Shown: positions 9,565-22,516 of the stretch, in pieces | Layout of the letters: the number at the start of each line of letters is the position of its first letter | Numbering within the stretch: the stretch's first letter is position 1 | Source of the DNA: Acholoe squamosa | Lineage: Eukaryota > Annelida > Polychaeta > Phyllodocida > Polynoidae | NCBI GenBank assembly: GCA_949317995.1 | Contig: OX439042.1 | Coordinates: 17,773,174-17,837,173, forward strand | Reading direction: 5' to 3' | DNA: 64,000 bases | Program-made: the position numbers and the translations under genes | The notes under the pieces: generated by a model | Database searches by the model: none | What the model saw: the letters and a program-made list of their open reading frames with translations, nothing else | Told to the model about the DNA's origin: nothing

Positions 9565-10897
9565 GTCATTTCGGGAAGAAAAAGGTCTATAGAGCCTCTG
9601 CAAAGACGTTACTACTGGCCTGGAATGAGAGGCGACCTACTTCGGTGGATCGCCACTTGCCCGGATTGTTATAAAAACAAGCCAGGACCCGGCCTGGGCA
9701 AGCTACCCTTGTCCCAGGAATTATTTGGTGTCAGGTTTGCTCGAGTAGCGATAGATATCATCAGTGGATTAAAAACGACGCCCAGAGAAAACACTTGTAT
9801 GATGGTCGTAACCGACTACTATACGAAGTATACTCGGGTGTTTCCTCTTCCTAATCACAAAGCCGCCACATGCGCCGAGGCGTTTGTAAAAGGCTGGGTG
9901 CTACATCTGGGTGTCCCCCTCATGATGCACAGTGACCAAGGAAGAGAGTTCGAGTCAGAGTTATGGCAGGAAATGTGTCATTACCTAGCCATTTGCAAGA
10001 CTCGAACCAACCCATACCGGCCACATTCGGATGGTCAGGTAGAAAGGATCAATAGGACTTTGATACAAGTGCTTAAGCCCCTGGTTAATACCCACCAGGA
10101 TGACTGGGATGAGCAGTGTGAGTTTGTTGTACATGCCTACAACAACACTGTTCATTCATCTACTAATTGTACTCCAAACATGCTAGTGTTCGGTGACGAC
10201 ATCATAATGCCCGCCAACTTAGTGTATGGAGTGGTTGGGATAGACCTGGAGGCGCCCTGCACCGTGTTGTTTGTGGAGTCGTTAAGGGACAGATTCAAAC
10301 AGGCATACGAGGCCGTTCGTAAAGAACTGTTGAAAAGTGCAAAATGGCAGAAGGTGGGTTATGATACCAATGCTAAAAGAATTCGTTTTAATGTTGGGGA
10401 CAAAATACTAAGGTACTACGAGCCACTCAAACGGTTGAAGCTTGTGACGCCTTGGGAAGGTCCGTTTAAAATTATACGCATCATCTCTGAATCAACGGTG
10501 ATGATGGAGGACTGCCTTACTGGTAGGAAATGGAAGACAAATGTCGGGAAGCTTCGGCCCTGGAAGGGACGCGAAGAGGCGGAGAAGGAGTTCGGGTACC
10601 ATCCACAGGTGCCTGGGTGAAGTAAGCCCTGCGTGGCGGTACCCGAGAAGCGCCCTAGAGGCGAGGCCTAGGAAAATGCCGGAAGCAGGAGGAGTAACAA
10701 AAAGGAAGGCGACGGCTAGGAAACGGCCTTATCATAAGAAACGGAAAAATGTCTCGCTGAGTGAAGGCATTACGTATGGGAAAGGTCCCGCCTTGGCTAG
10801 GCGGGCCCCGGAGAAGGCCGTACGTAAAGCCGGGAAGAATAAAATGCTAACCGAAGGCATTAGACGCAGTCCCCGGTTGAGGTCTGCCGTTACCTAA
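9565..10897 (+). pseudogene. Gypsy integrase with basic C-terminal tail (copy 1)
   Basis: It encodes the end of the H2C2 zinc motif (CPDC), the DDE core (VAIDIISG; MMHSDQGREF; SDGQVERINR) and the C-terminal domain (VGDKILRYYEPLKRLKLVTPWEGPFKI). The frame breaks at 10620 after FGYHPQVPG and resumes in another frame to 10897 with a Lys/Arg-rich tail ending SPRLRSAVT. Integrase would join element cDNA to the host chromosome. Compared with the 182-codon end of copy 2, this copy keeps four residues (EAVR) that copy 2 lost in a 10-nt deletion. It has a frameshift and no upstream RT, so it is inactive. Confidence 0.88.
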
Positions 10898-11404
10898 CTC
10901 AGTACACAATGAGCTACTGCGTGTTGTCCGCCGTAGGCGAATAACATACGTTCCACGGCTAGGGATGCCGAATGCGCGTTCCCCGGGTAGCTGTATCCCG
11001 TGAGCGGCGGACGGATTAACCAGTACATTCGCTTAATAGCGTTGAATATACCGGCAAGCTCCAGACGATAGCACTCGGGTAGCAGCCCGCGTCTCGCATG
11101 CCGAGTCGAATGTTAGTTCGGATCTAGACCGCTAGGTGGCGCCGCAGGTGTGGCGGGAAAGCGCGGAACTAGGTCACCGGATAGCCCATTGCGGGATATC
11201 GCGAGACGACGTCATTTCGGTCATAACTAGAGCGGACTCGTGGCGGTAAGACGCCACCTGTTTCGCTGCAGTTATTGTTTGGCCTCCGGCAGCCTTTAGC
11301 TGCGTGGTTAACCCCTCCACACCTCCACTTTTTGTTGGACGAATCCTTCAGGAGGAGTCCAACACAGTTGCCAATTTTTTAAATTGGAAGATCGTCCGAC
11401 TGTG
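10898..11404 (+). other. Conserved non-coding spacer between pol and ORF3
   Basis: About 500 bp without a long ORF. It is clearly similar to the same position in copy 2 (29006-29520, opposite strand). It ends with two short inverted repeats just before the ORF3 ATG: GTTGGAC...GTCCAAC (11334-11363) and CCAATTT...AAATTGG (about 11371-11388). Its position suggests a subgenomic promoter, splice acceptor or translation signal for ORF3, but none is proven. Confidence 0.6.
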
Positions 11405-14400
11405 ATGGCACAGGGGACGATTGACGCCGCACGTCAAACCACTAATGTGCAGTTGGAGGAAGGCGAGGACCCGACGGTCTCGTCTCGGATTGAGGAGAAC
11501 ATGGACTCCTCAACGGCGGTTCCTGCAAGGGAACCCGAAGTAGAAGAGGCTGCTTTCACTCTCTCTGGTATGTCGACCGAGGTCACAGACAGGGAGAGGA
11601 TGCCTCCTCCTCCTCCTCGCCCGGAACCATCGCCTACAGCATCAGCTCCGGGTCGCCCAATTGATGTCTTGGACATTCCGCTGTATCCCCCGGGATACAG
11701 AACACGCATCGAACGCCTGGCCCACGTGGACGAGGAGGAAGGTGTCATGTACACGAGCTGGGGGACCTCCATCCCCATGCATCCTTCCATGTTCGGATGC
11801 GGTCCCTTAGCGGAAACGCCCGGCCAGCCTGAGAATATCCCAGATGATTTCAAAACTCTGGTGATAGACTCGTGCACGGACGAGTTGGCCGAGAGCATGC
11901 CGATCTCCTGGCTCCGTAACTACAAACGGTTGGCGGAGGCTATGGCGGTCAAGGAGAACTGGGCCCAAGCTGTGCTGCTTTCTGAAGGTATCCCCGGAAG
12001 GCAAGCCAGCTAAGAGAGTCTGAATCCGACATGGATACAGACTCCACCGTCACTCAGTCATCGGTGGAAACAGGACGGGTCAAGAAATTGAGCCATAAGC
12101 CCGCGCCGAAGGCCCCGCTCACCAAGTCTGATCTCGAAGTCGAGGATCTTCGGATAGCCATCGAGAGGTCAAACTGGGGAGGAACCAGGCGCCAACATAC
12201 CCAAGGCGGCTGGTGAGATATCAGAGGAGGACATCTCACGCCAACAGGCTGCTGTTGAAGCCAAGTGCCGTGAGCTTGACGAGCAGCAGAAGGAGCTACC
12301 TGCCTTCCGACGGGCTCACCGCAAGCAGCAGGCCCAGAACAAAGTGAGTGCCGCCTCCGGCTCTGATTCTCCAGTCAGCAGTAGGAGGAGCCCTCGTTCC
12401 AAGGACAAGAATCCGCGCCAGTCGGATTCGAGTCCCGAAGTGCCCGCGCAGCCACCCAAGGCCAGCCGCCGGAAAAAGAAGAATGGAGCGAAAGCGTCTC
12501 CGGCGGAGCCCGCACCCCATACTACTAATAAGAGGGGTAAGGGCGACCCGAAGCCTTCCGCCTCCACCGCCCAACAAACCACAGTAGCCACCTCGGTTAC
12601 TGCAGGACCCTCTGCTACCACCAGCGGGACGAGCGCCACGACCTCGGTCACGGCTTCGACTGGTACCACTACCACCAGCCGAGCCGGACGGAAGGGCGAG
12701 GGCATTTACACGGACAGTGAGGGAAGCAGAAGCGACCCAGAGCTGCCCGCGTCAGCCAAATCTGATTTGGAGTCCATGACGATGTGGGAAGAAATGACCA
12801 CGGACGTCCCCAAGGACGAAAATCAGGAGTGGATGTGGAAGAATGCAGCCAAGGGTTTCAAAGAACGTACCTCACGCTGCTTCGCGGATTGTGCTTATGA
12901 CACAATCCACTACATGTGTCCCGGCGCCGTCAATAAGGATGGTGATAGCGATGAGTGGATGAAGTCCGGTCCGAGTGATACGCCAGTAGGTAAATTCTAC
13001 CTCATTTGGATCGACCAGCTGAAATCCAAACTGGGGTCGATTTACAAGTGGGGACCAAGCGGCAACCGCCGCAGGTGCCCATTCGAGTCCTGCCAACTCG
13101 CTCTCACCGGGGAGAAGACGTTCGAGACGAAGCCTCGCTTCGCTCGGCACATTGTGGAGCACCATATGCACCACAAACCCCTACTACGGTGCATACCCAG
13201 AGACCGTCCGGGTAAGCTCTGCGACGGCTCGTTTACCACTCACAGGCGCCGGGACATGGCTCTGCATTTGCAGAAAGCTCATGGTACCGGCCTGGAGAAG
13301 ACCCGGAAACAAGCCGTTAAGTGTTTCAACGAGCTCCTGGCTAACTGGGCAGCATTGAGCACTAAGGAGATCAAGGAGCAGGCGTTTGAACCCGAATTCT
13401 GCTCATGGACGAGTGGCAACCTCATGACATACTTCGCCGTGAACTACTCACCCACCAAGTTCGGGATGCCCACCGAGGTGCACCTGAAGGTGAAGAAGTG
13501 GCGGGGCAACGACAAACGGGAGAAAGGCAAAGCCCATTCGAAGGGGACTAATGGAGGTTCGGCTACGGCCACCAGTGCCTCCAAAAGGACCCACGCGGAC
13601 CGATCCGTAGGCCTTTCGGGTAATAAGGATCAGCCAAGACCAGCTAACCCAGCTGATCGTCGCCAGTCGGGACAACAAGTCTCGGCTTTGGACATGCCTG
13701 GCAACCAGACCCATCGGGCGGTTAGCCAGGCAGCCGCTCCAACACCACCTCCAGCTTCTACAGAGCACCCCCCGAGTGAAGCCACTGGCAGTCCGGATGA
13801 CTGGAGCACCTGGGATAGAGTCCACCCGATAGAGTCCACCCGAGCCCCCCCCCCCTGGGGGCTCGGGCGGCCGAGGAAGAGGAGGCACCACTGTTGAGGG
13901 TCCCTCTGTCCCTCCAGCAGGCGCTTCGCCTGTCACTGTGCAGGCTGCTGCACCCCCTCCAGCTATAGTCCCACCAGCGGCCCCTCGGGTGCCCGTTATG
14001 GGACTAATACCCAGCACCCTGTCAGGTCTTCAGGATCCGAACACGTTTGTGGACCACCGCGACGTTCGTACTGCTGAGATCCAGAATGACCTGATGGCAG
14101 AATAGCAGGCACTCCACCGCCAGAAGTCTGTTGACTACTGGCGGAGTATGACTGAAGCCACCTTCAATCTGGTTTACGAAATCCAGAGGAGGGAGGAAGA
14201 TAAGATCCGGGAGCAGGAGAAGAAGAAGGTCGAGGAGGCCCTTCAATCCTGCCAGAGGGAAGCTGAAAAGCTTAAGGAGTTCCACCGTGCTGAGAACGCC
14301 GGGTACATTCACAGGTACAAGGAGGCTGACCTTAAGTTTTTCCTCTGCTTCGGTAAGCACCTGGACGAATGGGACGGCTCCACGTCGTCCCTGTCCATCG

Positions 14401-14582
14401 CTTGGGGTGCCCCAGCCGAGGCAGTTGATAGTCCCTCTGAGGGGATGGGTGCACTGAGCTTGCTCAGCGTTACCTTCACCGAAACCCCTAAGCTGCTAAC
14501 TACCAGTAGCAGCAGCAGCTCGGCTCCTCCTGCTGACTCGGAGCCAGCTGAGAAGATGGACACTGATCCCGAGGATCTTTAA
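11405..14582 (+). pseudogene. Gypsy family 2 ORF3 (zinc-finger and coiled-coil protein), copy 1, broken
   Basis: The likely start is the ATG at 11405 (MAQGTIDAARQ). The reading continues in pieces: 11405-12013, 12031-12216, 12344-13897, then 13850-14582 with a TAG at 14103. They are separated by frameshifts relative to the 839+237-codon version in copy 2. It keeps the conserved YPPGYRTRIERLAHVDEEEG block, the Ser/Lys/Arg-rich middle, both Cys/His motifs (RRRCPFESCQLALTG...H...H and LRCIPRDRPGKLC...H...H) and the C-terminal coiled coil (REEDKIREQEKKKVEEAL). A 39-nt in-frame deletion removes residues between LGSIY and WGPSG. It has no signal peptide or membrane segment, so it does not look like an envelope protein. 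Function unknown. Confidence 0.75.
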
Positions 14583-14840
14583 GTGTCCATCTGACGGAGT
14601 TACATCGTACCCGAGGGTGAAGGCATATAGAATGCCAGAGGTTCATATCCTCGAATTGGACCCAACGGACTGGAATTAAAACCTGCAGCTAAGATGGACG
14701 CTACCCTAAGTACCAATTGGATTACCTTCTACACCAAACCGGGGCTCCATCTTCCCATCTTCATCAGGGCACATCACAACAGCAACGTGGCTTGCCACCA
14801 CACGTGTGTCGCCGGATGGAGCTGCAGAAACCATACTAGT

Positions 14841-15485
14841 ACCAATGCAGTAATTACTGTAGGGTTATTAGATATTGGATGTATTTTGAGTCTCAGCAAG
14901 TGTAGCTTGTGGGTAACAGGCTAATCTTAAGGTTTAAACTGGCCTACGACCAAATGAACCTACTATCTTTAGGGTCAGTGCAACCCCTCAGGTTCAATTC
15001 TGCATGGAGAGATATGGTTTCGAGGTAGCACGTTGATATTAGGATATGGCATTGAAGTCCAGGGAACTGCAATACTTTCTTTGCAGTACTCTTGTAGCAT
15101 TTTGAGCTAACTAACAGCTGAAATCACTTTGGGGTTTTGCTGAAATATTAGTGGCTGAAATACAAATTCCAGTAGGGAAGGGATGAAGTCAAAGATTATT
15201 TTTTCAGTATATCATAGTTTACTACTGTGTAAGTCCATGAGTATATGTACTGAACTTTTCAGTTGTCATATCAGTGGTGTTCTCAGTACTACTGACTGGC
15301 AAAGTAACTACTGCTTTCGGCCCCAGGTATCAACTAAGGTCCCATAACTTCATCTGGCTTACAACCATGACTAACTAGCATCCTATAGCCAATACACCCA
15401 CTAGATAAGGGAGTAATAATTTGCTGTGATACACATATTATGTGATATCTGTCAGTGCTGGGTAATTTGAGGTGACTTGTGGCTT
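14841..15485. other. No recognised gene
   Basis: Homology to the gypsy family ends near 14840. The following sequence is unremarkable and AT-rich, without motifs I recognise. Confidence 0.4.
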
Positions 15486-15682
15486 GAGTGAGTGAGTGAG
15501 TGAGTGAGTGAGTGAGTAATAGATGTTAAATGCCATTTCGAACGCTAAGGTCATATTCATGGCGAGAACTACATTTCACAATTTCAGAGGAATGTGTTGG
15601 TGCCCGTGCATGTGTGCACCATACCATTCCGAGGGGGTAGGAAAGAGGAGATACAGACCCTTTTAAGTAGGCTAGTGACACC
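15486..15682 (-). repeat. Degenerate SINE-A copy with expanded (ACTC)n tail
   Basis: The tail shows about eight copies of the tetranucleotide (GAGT on the plus strand). The body has many substitutions, and the sense start reads gtgtcactagcctac instead of gggcttccctagccc. It is probably an old copy. Confidence 0.75.
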
Positions 15683-16440
15683 CAACATGTGGCTACATAC
15701 TGTTACACACAGTAAAAGGAAAGAAAAGCAGGATAGAGGCTTTTTAAGCAAGGCAGACTGCCACAAGTTTAAGGCTTTTTTTTTTGCTCATAATGGACAA
15801 GTATTTAGAATATTGCTTGCTTGCGGGTTATACAAAAGAATTTATGGTACTTTTTCCAAGGATGACAAGATATGCAATGAAGTTATTATTTTTATACGAA
15901 TCTAATCCATTTTCACTCGATGGACAGTTGCAGTTTGCATAAAGGAATTCCATGAATATTGTATGTCCCTCCACTCTCAGATCCTTCACACTCATTGGTG
16001 AAAAGACAAGGTTTGAAAAAAAACCTAAGGAAATCCGCATACCCTCAGGCTCCATGATATATGTGATGGCATCAGTGACACCTTGTCATCTTATGGTGGT
16101 TATATGGATGATAAAGCATCATGGTACCCATCCTATCTGCCAGTGTGGTGTAATACGGCGTGGCTTTAGCCCGTTTTATAGGTAATATCTAGTGTCTGGT
16201 TTGGCTGATATTATATAGCATCAACACCTCTACAGCATCGAACAGCTTCCACAGACACCTTCCTTTTCTTAAGTTAGCAGTTGGTCCCAGCAGGCTGAGA
16301 GATATAATTGTAAATATGATTACCGGTTTCACAAATCAGCGAAAGTTAGATCATCAAATGCCAGTATTTCACAATGAGTTTTTCCCCCTTAAATCTAAAA
16401 CATCCTGTTTAACATGTTACATTTGAATCATTACGTGATG
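15683..16440. other. No recognised gene
   Basis: Short ORFs only; nothing matches a domain I know. Confidence 0.4.
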
Positions 16441-16618
16441 AGTGAGTGAGTAATAGATGTTTAACGCCATTTCAACAGCTAAGGTCATATTCATGGCGAG
16501 AACTACACAATTTCACAGAGAAATGTGTCAGTGCCCACGCATAATATGCACCACACACATCCTGAGGGGATAGGAAAGAGGAGAAACAGACCCTTTTAAG
16601 TGGGCTAGGGAAGCCCGC
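16441..16618 (-). repeat. SINE-A copy
   Basis: Full-length minus-strand copy. A short flanking repeat GTGATG (before) and GTGATG (after CCCGCAATGC) is visible, possibly part of a longer decayed duplication. Confidence 0.85.
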
Positions 16619-17035
16619 AATGCGTGATGGGATTCCTAGCTGTCCTATAATAATATATACCATGGCATGCAATGACATGACATATCTAATGCACTTTCCG
16701 ATGGCAAATGGATGTTGTTATTGTGTAATTGTTGTATATACAAATCATGACACACCTTTTTATTCAACATTGGCACATTGACAATATTGACAGTCAGATT
16801 TAACACAATACACTTCTGTGAATCCGTGGTGGGTGTGGCGGTGGTTATTAATGATGCAGGGACCAGTGTCAATGACATATTCACTCTGTGTTTAACATAC
16901 AGCCAGACAGCACGTGGGCAGAATCCACCACCCCAGGTAAATCTGGTAATACAGGTTACTTCCGGATTGGTGAATCTGATAGAAGAAGGCCTCACGATAC
17001 TCATGGTTATAAAAATGGTCATACACAGTAATACA

Positions 17036-17213
17036 GTGAGTGAGTAATAGATGTTTAACGCCATTTCGACAGCTAAGGTCATATTCACGGCGAGAACTAC
17101 ATTACACAATTTCACATTAGAATGTGTCAGTGCCCACACATATGTGCAACACACATTCTGAGGGGATAGAAAAGAGGAGAAATAGACCCTTTTAAGTGGG
17201 CTAGGGAAGCCCG
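17036..17213 (-). repeat. SINE-A copy
   Basis: Full-length minus-strand copy, flanked by near-identical GTAATACAG and GTAATATAG. Confidence 0.85.
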
Positions 17214-17293
17214 CCGTAATATAGTACATTCATGAAATCTAATAAAATAGAGGCTTGAGAGGGAGATCTATGGATACATGAACCCCTGCTGCA

Positions 17294-17868
17294 CCTTATA
17301 GAACCAGCCAAAGTTAGGGGTGCGCCTTATATGTGAGGATGTAAAACCATAATACTGATCTATTAAGAGTTCCATACTGAAGTTTGGGTCAAAATGTGTC
17401 TAAAGGTACTAAATCTATGGACACATCTGGATATATCCATAGTAAATATGTCCTCTTTATTTTGAACAGGGATATAAGAGCACCCGGTAAAGTGGGTGTT
17501 AAATATTACATGCACAAAAAGAGAACCTTAATATTCCTGACCACTAGCCACATGTCACACGCCTAGAACAGGACATGGGTCTGCAGGCCGGATCTACACC
17601 TGTTAAGTGTGGGTCTGAATGAGTAGGCAGTTCTGGCTTTGACCAATGAGTGATGCTGTGTTTACTCCCCCCTGACATGTAAAAGCAGAGTCCATGTTGA
17701 TGTGTGTGCAGCATGCGGACACCAGTACGCATGTCCATCATAAACACTTGACTCACTACCAGAATACCGTGCATACGTAGGGTGTACGTCTGACCACATT
17801 TAGTACTGATGTATGTAATGGAACCTCACCTATAAGGCGCATCCCTAAGTTTTGCTGGTTCTATAAGG
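17294..17868. mobile_element. MITE-like element with ~45-bp imperfect terminal inverted repeats
   Basis: CCTTATAGAACCAGC...GTGCGCCTTATA (17294-17338) recurs as its reverse complement at 17824-17868. The interior of about 485 bp has no transposase, so it is non-autonomous. I saw no clear target duplication, and the superfamily cannot be assigned. Confidence 0.65.
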
Positions 17869-19023
17869 CTCATCATCGGTCCTTCCTTGCATACAAGCTG
17901 TGCTTTCTACATGGAGTTTTACGGTAGTACCTAAGTGTAGCCTGCAGCCACATGAGGGCGTGTGTGTAACTGTAAGCATAGCATGTATTTAAGTGACAGC
18001 TTGTGGTGTTGTGTAGCAGTTTAACCACAGCAGCGTGGTATTGGGGAGGTGGTAGGCTGGTGTTTAGCTCTACTACTGCACTGTGATGTGGGACCTACAC
18101 TGAGCCACTCCGGACAAATCAGCCCTATAGCAGCAGTCTGCAGAGCTGCTCACTTTACGAGCTACTCCAACACTGGGGGCTGCTCCCTGGAACATTCACG
18201 GTATTAACAGACTGCAGGGAGGATATACCAGCAGCTCTTAGGAGCATCTCAACTACTCATTCCACTAAGACTGTTGTACATAGGACGTAGATCTGTCTGG
18301 ATGCACCAAGAAGTAAAGGTGCCACTGCTACTACACCTGTCTCATTCAGACCTGCTCACTGCAATATTTGAAGTAATTCATCAGTGACTCATTCCATTGT
18401 GGCTTTACATCACACTCACAGCCCATGGCTGAACTATCAGGATATTACCTAGCATGCAGCATCCTGCCAAGTGATTAAGAGTTTGCGTTCTTCCTTATAA
18501 TTAAGCCTGCTGGGACACATCACCAAGACAGTCTGTTTAATCAAAGGACATGATATCATATCACTTAATGGAAACAAACCATTCCTATATTGGACTTAAC
18601 GAAGCACACAAAGACTGCTGAAGCCACCCAGGAGGCTAAACTATCCACTCACACCTACATGCCTAGCACGTGAGCCACTCATTCCACTACAAATGACAAT
18701 ATTCAATTGGCACAAGCTAATCTACAGAGGGACAAAACAGGCTCCTGCTTTGGTTAACAGTTAGCCCATGCACTCTAGCCATCTAAACCCCGAGGCAATT
18801 CTTTGGAGATCATGTTGTACTTTGTTTTAATGACACTATTTAACTGCCACATGTTTATATACTTACAGGCACAAAATAAGCCCCGAACACTTCAGGATCA
18901 GCCAACAGTTGCACATACAAACTTAAGACAATCCTTCAAGGAATCACAGTATATTTAGTGCAAATGTTGCAGTGCTTAATGCCGAGGAGGATGTATGTGT
19001 TGGGAGGTGCTGGAGGAGGGGTA
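17869..19023 (+). other. Upstream region of the channel gene
   Basis: No ORF or motif was recognised. It lies directly 5' of the proposed first coding exon, so it may hold the promoter and 5' UTR of the channel gene. I see no TATA box that I would defend. Confidence 0.35.
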
Positions 19024-19169
19024 ATGGGGTGGTTTCTGCACACCCTGCTGGTCGGTCTCACACTGCGGGTGGCTACTGGAGACGGCTGCTCCAGGTGCAA
19101 TGAGAGGGGCCGGTGCGGGGGAGGGCGCAGGGCATTCACTGCAGGAGTCAATGCCAGTAATCACTTTGG
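19024..19169 (+). CDS. Cys-loop channel gene, proposed exon 1 (signal peptide)
   Basis: Starting at the ATG at 19024 the exon encodes a signal peptide (MGWFLHTLLVGLTLRVATG), then a Cys/Gly/Arg-rich stretch with NAS. It ends at a strong donor, TTTGG|GTATGT. The exon ends two bases into a codon, which is exactly the phase required by the next recognised exon at 22517 (first base completes Gly). An upstream in-frame ATG at 18964 is possible, but the internal one gives a better signal peptide. The link to exon 2 is inferred from phase and position, not from homology, because receptor N-termini are poorly conserved. Confidence 0.6.
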
Positions 19170-19242
19170 GTATGTATAACATGTAGAAAAGATGTTTTCT
19201 CTATTAACTGAAATATTTGTCTGGAATCATTTAATATCTATG

Positions 19243-19650
19243 CATATGCAGTCTTTGCCAAATCCCGTCGGACACAGGCAATAGCCGTCTGAATGGCCGT
19301 CAGAAATTGTCAGACTGTCAGACCAAATGTCCGGCTGTCATCTTCAGACCTTAGGCTACATGCCATTTTTACAGCATTTAAATCGGACCGATATCAAAGT
19401 TTTTACAGCATAAAACAAAAACATTACCTTATTATGATTTTTTTTCACAGAATTTCATGAATCCTAATGGATTTCATGATAAAGAAAGGATGTACATCAT
19501 TGCTTAATGATATTTCTTTATTTGTAGAAAATGCCCTTAGATACTCACTATGTTTCGGTCCTGAGAGAATTGAACTGGGCCTGCAGAACTAGAAATCTGC
19601 AGGACCGAATGTCCTGCATGATGAAAAACCTTTTGCAAAGACTGCATATG
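19243..19650. mobile_element. MITE-like element with 16-bp perfect terminal inverted repeats
   Basis: CATATGCAGTCTTTGC at 19243-19258 recurs inverted as GCAAAGACTGCATATG at 19635-19650. The 408-bp unit has no coding capacity. No target duplication was identified. It lies in intron 1. Confidence 0.65.
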
Positions 19651-20201
19651 GTTGTTTGTGTAAAACTGTCCATTGTAGGGGATCCCCGATGTGTCATTAT
19701 CTTCTTATAAATCAATTTGAAATCGTTCCTTTTTTTATCAAAGCTCTCTCTTAGTACATTAAATCGTCATATCTTAAATCAAATATGACAATTCTAGTCA
19801 GTTTATCTCCTTCAGAATAGAGGAAAGGTGACATGCGTCTGGTGGTACATTGCCTTAGGGGATCCAATAAACCCTGCAGTTTACTGACAGCCAATCTCCC
19901 TTCCCATTATAACTGTGTCATCGAGTAATTGCACTGATAACTGTGAGGTCACTGACATTTGTGAGTGTTCATCTGAGAAGACAAAATACCCTCTTCATGA
20001 ATACCCTTAAGTACAAAAAGTATAGCTTTGTCTATAATTAACATATCAGGGTGCAGTTGGTAGTAAATACAACAGGACTGAATCTAATTGGCTGGGTAAG
20101 CTGTATGTATGACGACAGGGGTAAATGTTAAGGGTTGTTCACCCAGTTAAACAGTACCCATCTTATCTGTGCTCCTGCACCATGCTGCATTACCTTCTCC
20201 A

Positions 20202-20281
20202 GTGCATATGTGCACCACACACATCCTGAGGGGATAGTAAAGAGGAGAAATAGACCCTTTTAAGTGGGCTAGGGAAGCCCG
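20202..20281 (-). repeat. Partial SINE (body only)
   Basis: It keeps the sense start (GGGCTTCCC) and the GTGCACATATGC core but lacks any 3' tail, so it cannot be assigned to SINE-A or SINE-B. Confidence 0.8.
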
Positions 20282-22516
20282 TGTGATCCTTGTAAACTCA
20301 TGATCAGCTTAGATCCGCTTGTAGAAACCGGATTCCATTCAATTCTAATCGATTACATAAATTAGCCAGAGCCCTCCCTGAACAATTAATTTTGTTTAAA
20401 AGCTGGAACCCACCAAATTGCATGGTTACCATGCAACCTGTGACATCACGCCGCTAAAGCAAATAAAAAACGTCCTTGCCTGATTGGTAAGCTTTATCTC
20501 TACCCAGAGTTGGACGTTGTCAGCATTGTTTCAACCAAATCTTCGAAAAATTGTGGGGGGACTCTGGAATATTTGTCATTTTCTCTTCAACATATTTTGT
20601 TTTCATAGACGGGAATTTTGGCCGTATTGAAATTAAAAAGCAAAAAAAAAAAAAAAAAAAAAAAATCAGTATTTTAACACAAATATCAGGGAACAAGAAA
20701 CCACAGCCTGTTCCCCGAAAGGTTGCTGGCTACCAATAACTACATCCCCATGTACAAACCTCTATAGTACAAACCCCTCTAGCCTGGAGGCAATTCCATC
20801 TCCATTCGTTAAGTGCATGGCCAACAGGGGGCGTGTTGACTGACCAGCACGCAACTGTACTATAGTGTGTAGTGGACCAATACCATGCATGCACCACCAC
20901 ACATGTACTGCCAGGGATGAACCATTTAAAGGTACCAGAACGCCTCCAGATGCATGTCCATTTGTTACTATAGTGGACCAATGCAGTATCTTCTACTTTA
21001 TGCCCGCCCTTTGAAAATGTATCTGTCCTCTTGGGCCAAGTGGATGACTTCATCAGTCCATGAATCATGACGAAATAGCATATATACTACATTTAGGTAC
21101 TATGTGACCTGTAATAGGCTAAAAGTTAACAGCGTATGTTATAGACAATAGCCAACAACGATATCCTGGTACAGTTATTTGATTTAGAAAATAGAGAAAC
21201 TAAATGTATGGTGATGGAAATTTGATATATTCCAGTTTAGACTTGCTGGAAGGGAACAGGTATTCCCCTAGAAATGTTTCTGGTTGTTTGTTTTCCTCAT
21301 CTTTGACGCACACAACAAATATTATCCCATGCTGCATTTACCCATGAAAAAGGATGACTCTAGGAAAAGAAAGAAGTCTTGTTGGAGGGTAGTATATCAT
21401 CATACAGCATAATTATTTGGGGACATTGGGAGTTTGCTAACAACCGTTTCTTATCGACGAAGGTAGGTGTTCGGCCATTATACAGGTAATCTTATACCCC
21501 GTCAGTGGAGGAGTGATGGATGGATGGGGAAAACAAGGCAAGACAAAAAGAGAGGGCCACGTTGTTAATACAGGAGGGATCTATTATTGTAGACATTGGA
21601 TGTCCTGTTTGCAAAGGCAGAAAGTGGTCCTACTGCAGAAAGTTTGGTCAGAATAACATAGGTCTACAATACAAGTAAAGTTTCTGAACTAATGGTGTCC
21701 AAGGCTTAGCCCAACCTGGTGGTATACACGCAAGCTGACTCTGTCGCTGGTGAACTTTGATGATATCCAGAGTTTTCGGGCATTCAATATAAATGAAACA
21801 CAGTTTTTTCACTTAGTGAGGACTGTGTGCAGTCTCCAATGATCTCTGGTGTATGGTGGTGAGTAGGTAACGTGAGTTTGAGGTGATGGGTGTATTCTGA
21901 GGTAGCAGGTTGTCCTATGGGCGCTGCCATTGCTGAACCTTGTTACCAGCGAGTTCTACTGATAACACCTATCAGATGGGTACCAGTTGGCCCCCGAGAG
22001 GGCCGCAGTGAATCATTGGGATTATCTGATTGGCTAATAATCAATCCTGCTTAGTCCGTATAGTGGATTTCATCACATGGGTGGCCATGTGTTTCACTAG
22101 GGCTGGGTGGTTGTATGTTTGTCTGTCTGTATAGGGGATTATCTAACACTGGTTGGCAATATACAAGGAATACAGACTGCAACAGCTCAAAATTGAGGCT
22201 TTCGAATGAGACAGGAGTTGATGAAGGCTGGACAGCAATTCTGAGACACTAGGTAGAAAAAAAGAAATAAAAAGAAAATAATTTTACCAAATAGACTTTA
22301 AAGTTGTTTGACTATTTAAAATTAATATGTTACACCGACAGGTGTGCAAATTCTGTATCACAATTTAATGTAGATGAGTTATACCTGTGACACTGTGCTA
22401 TTGCCCACATGGAAACAATAAAAACTAATTATTTACAACCATCAAATGAGGCAATTGCCTGTTGCAATAAGTCCTGCTTCCCACATCAACCTATCCCTAT
22501 TTCTTCTTTTTCCTAG

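Larger units (their letters stand above)
9565..14840 (+). mobile_element. Ty3/gypsy family 2, copy 1 (truncated, no LTRs)
   Basis: This region is collinear with the minus-strand element at 24487-37145, from the integrase zinc motif to about 260 bp past the end of ORF3. Both ends are cut: gag, protease and RT are absent, and homology stops near 14840 before the 3' LTR. It carries the integrase, the non-coding spacer and the third ORF in the same order as the LTR-bounded copy. That proves ORF3 belongs to the family. Confidence 0.88.
19170..22516 (+). other. Intron 1 of the channel gene
   Basis: It runs from GTATGT at 19170 to a pyrimidine-rich acceptor (ttcttctttttcctag) ending at 22516. It contains a MITE-like element (19243-19650), a partial SINE (20202-20281) and a 24-bp A run at 20642-20665. 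No further exon was seen. Confidence 0.6.

Noticed and set aside
11434..14017. Long antisense ORFs opposite ORF3 of gypsy copy 1
   Set aside because: They are shadows in GC-rich coding DNA, not conserved opposite copy 2 and without recognisable motifs.
18900..19182. Antisense Pro/Thr-rich ORFs opposite the proposed exon 1
   Set aside because: The plus strand offers a signal peptide, a good donor and the correct phase; the antisense frames have nothing.
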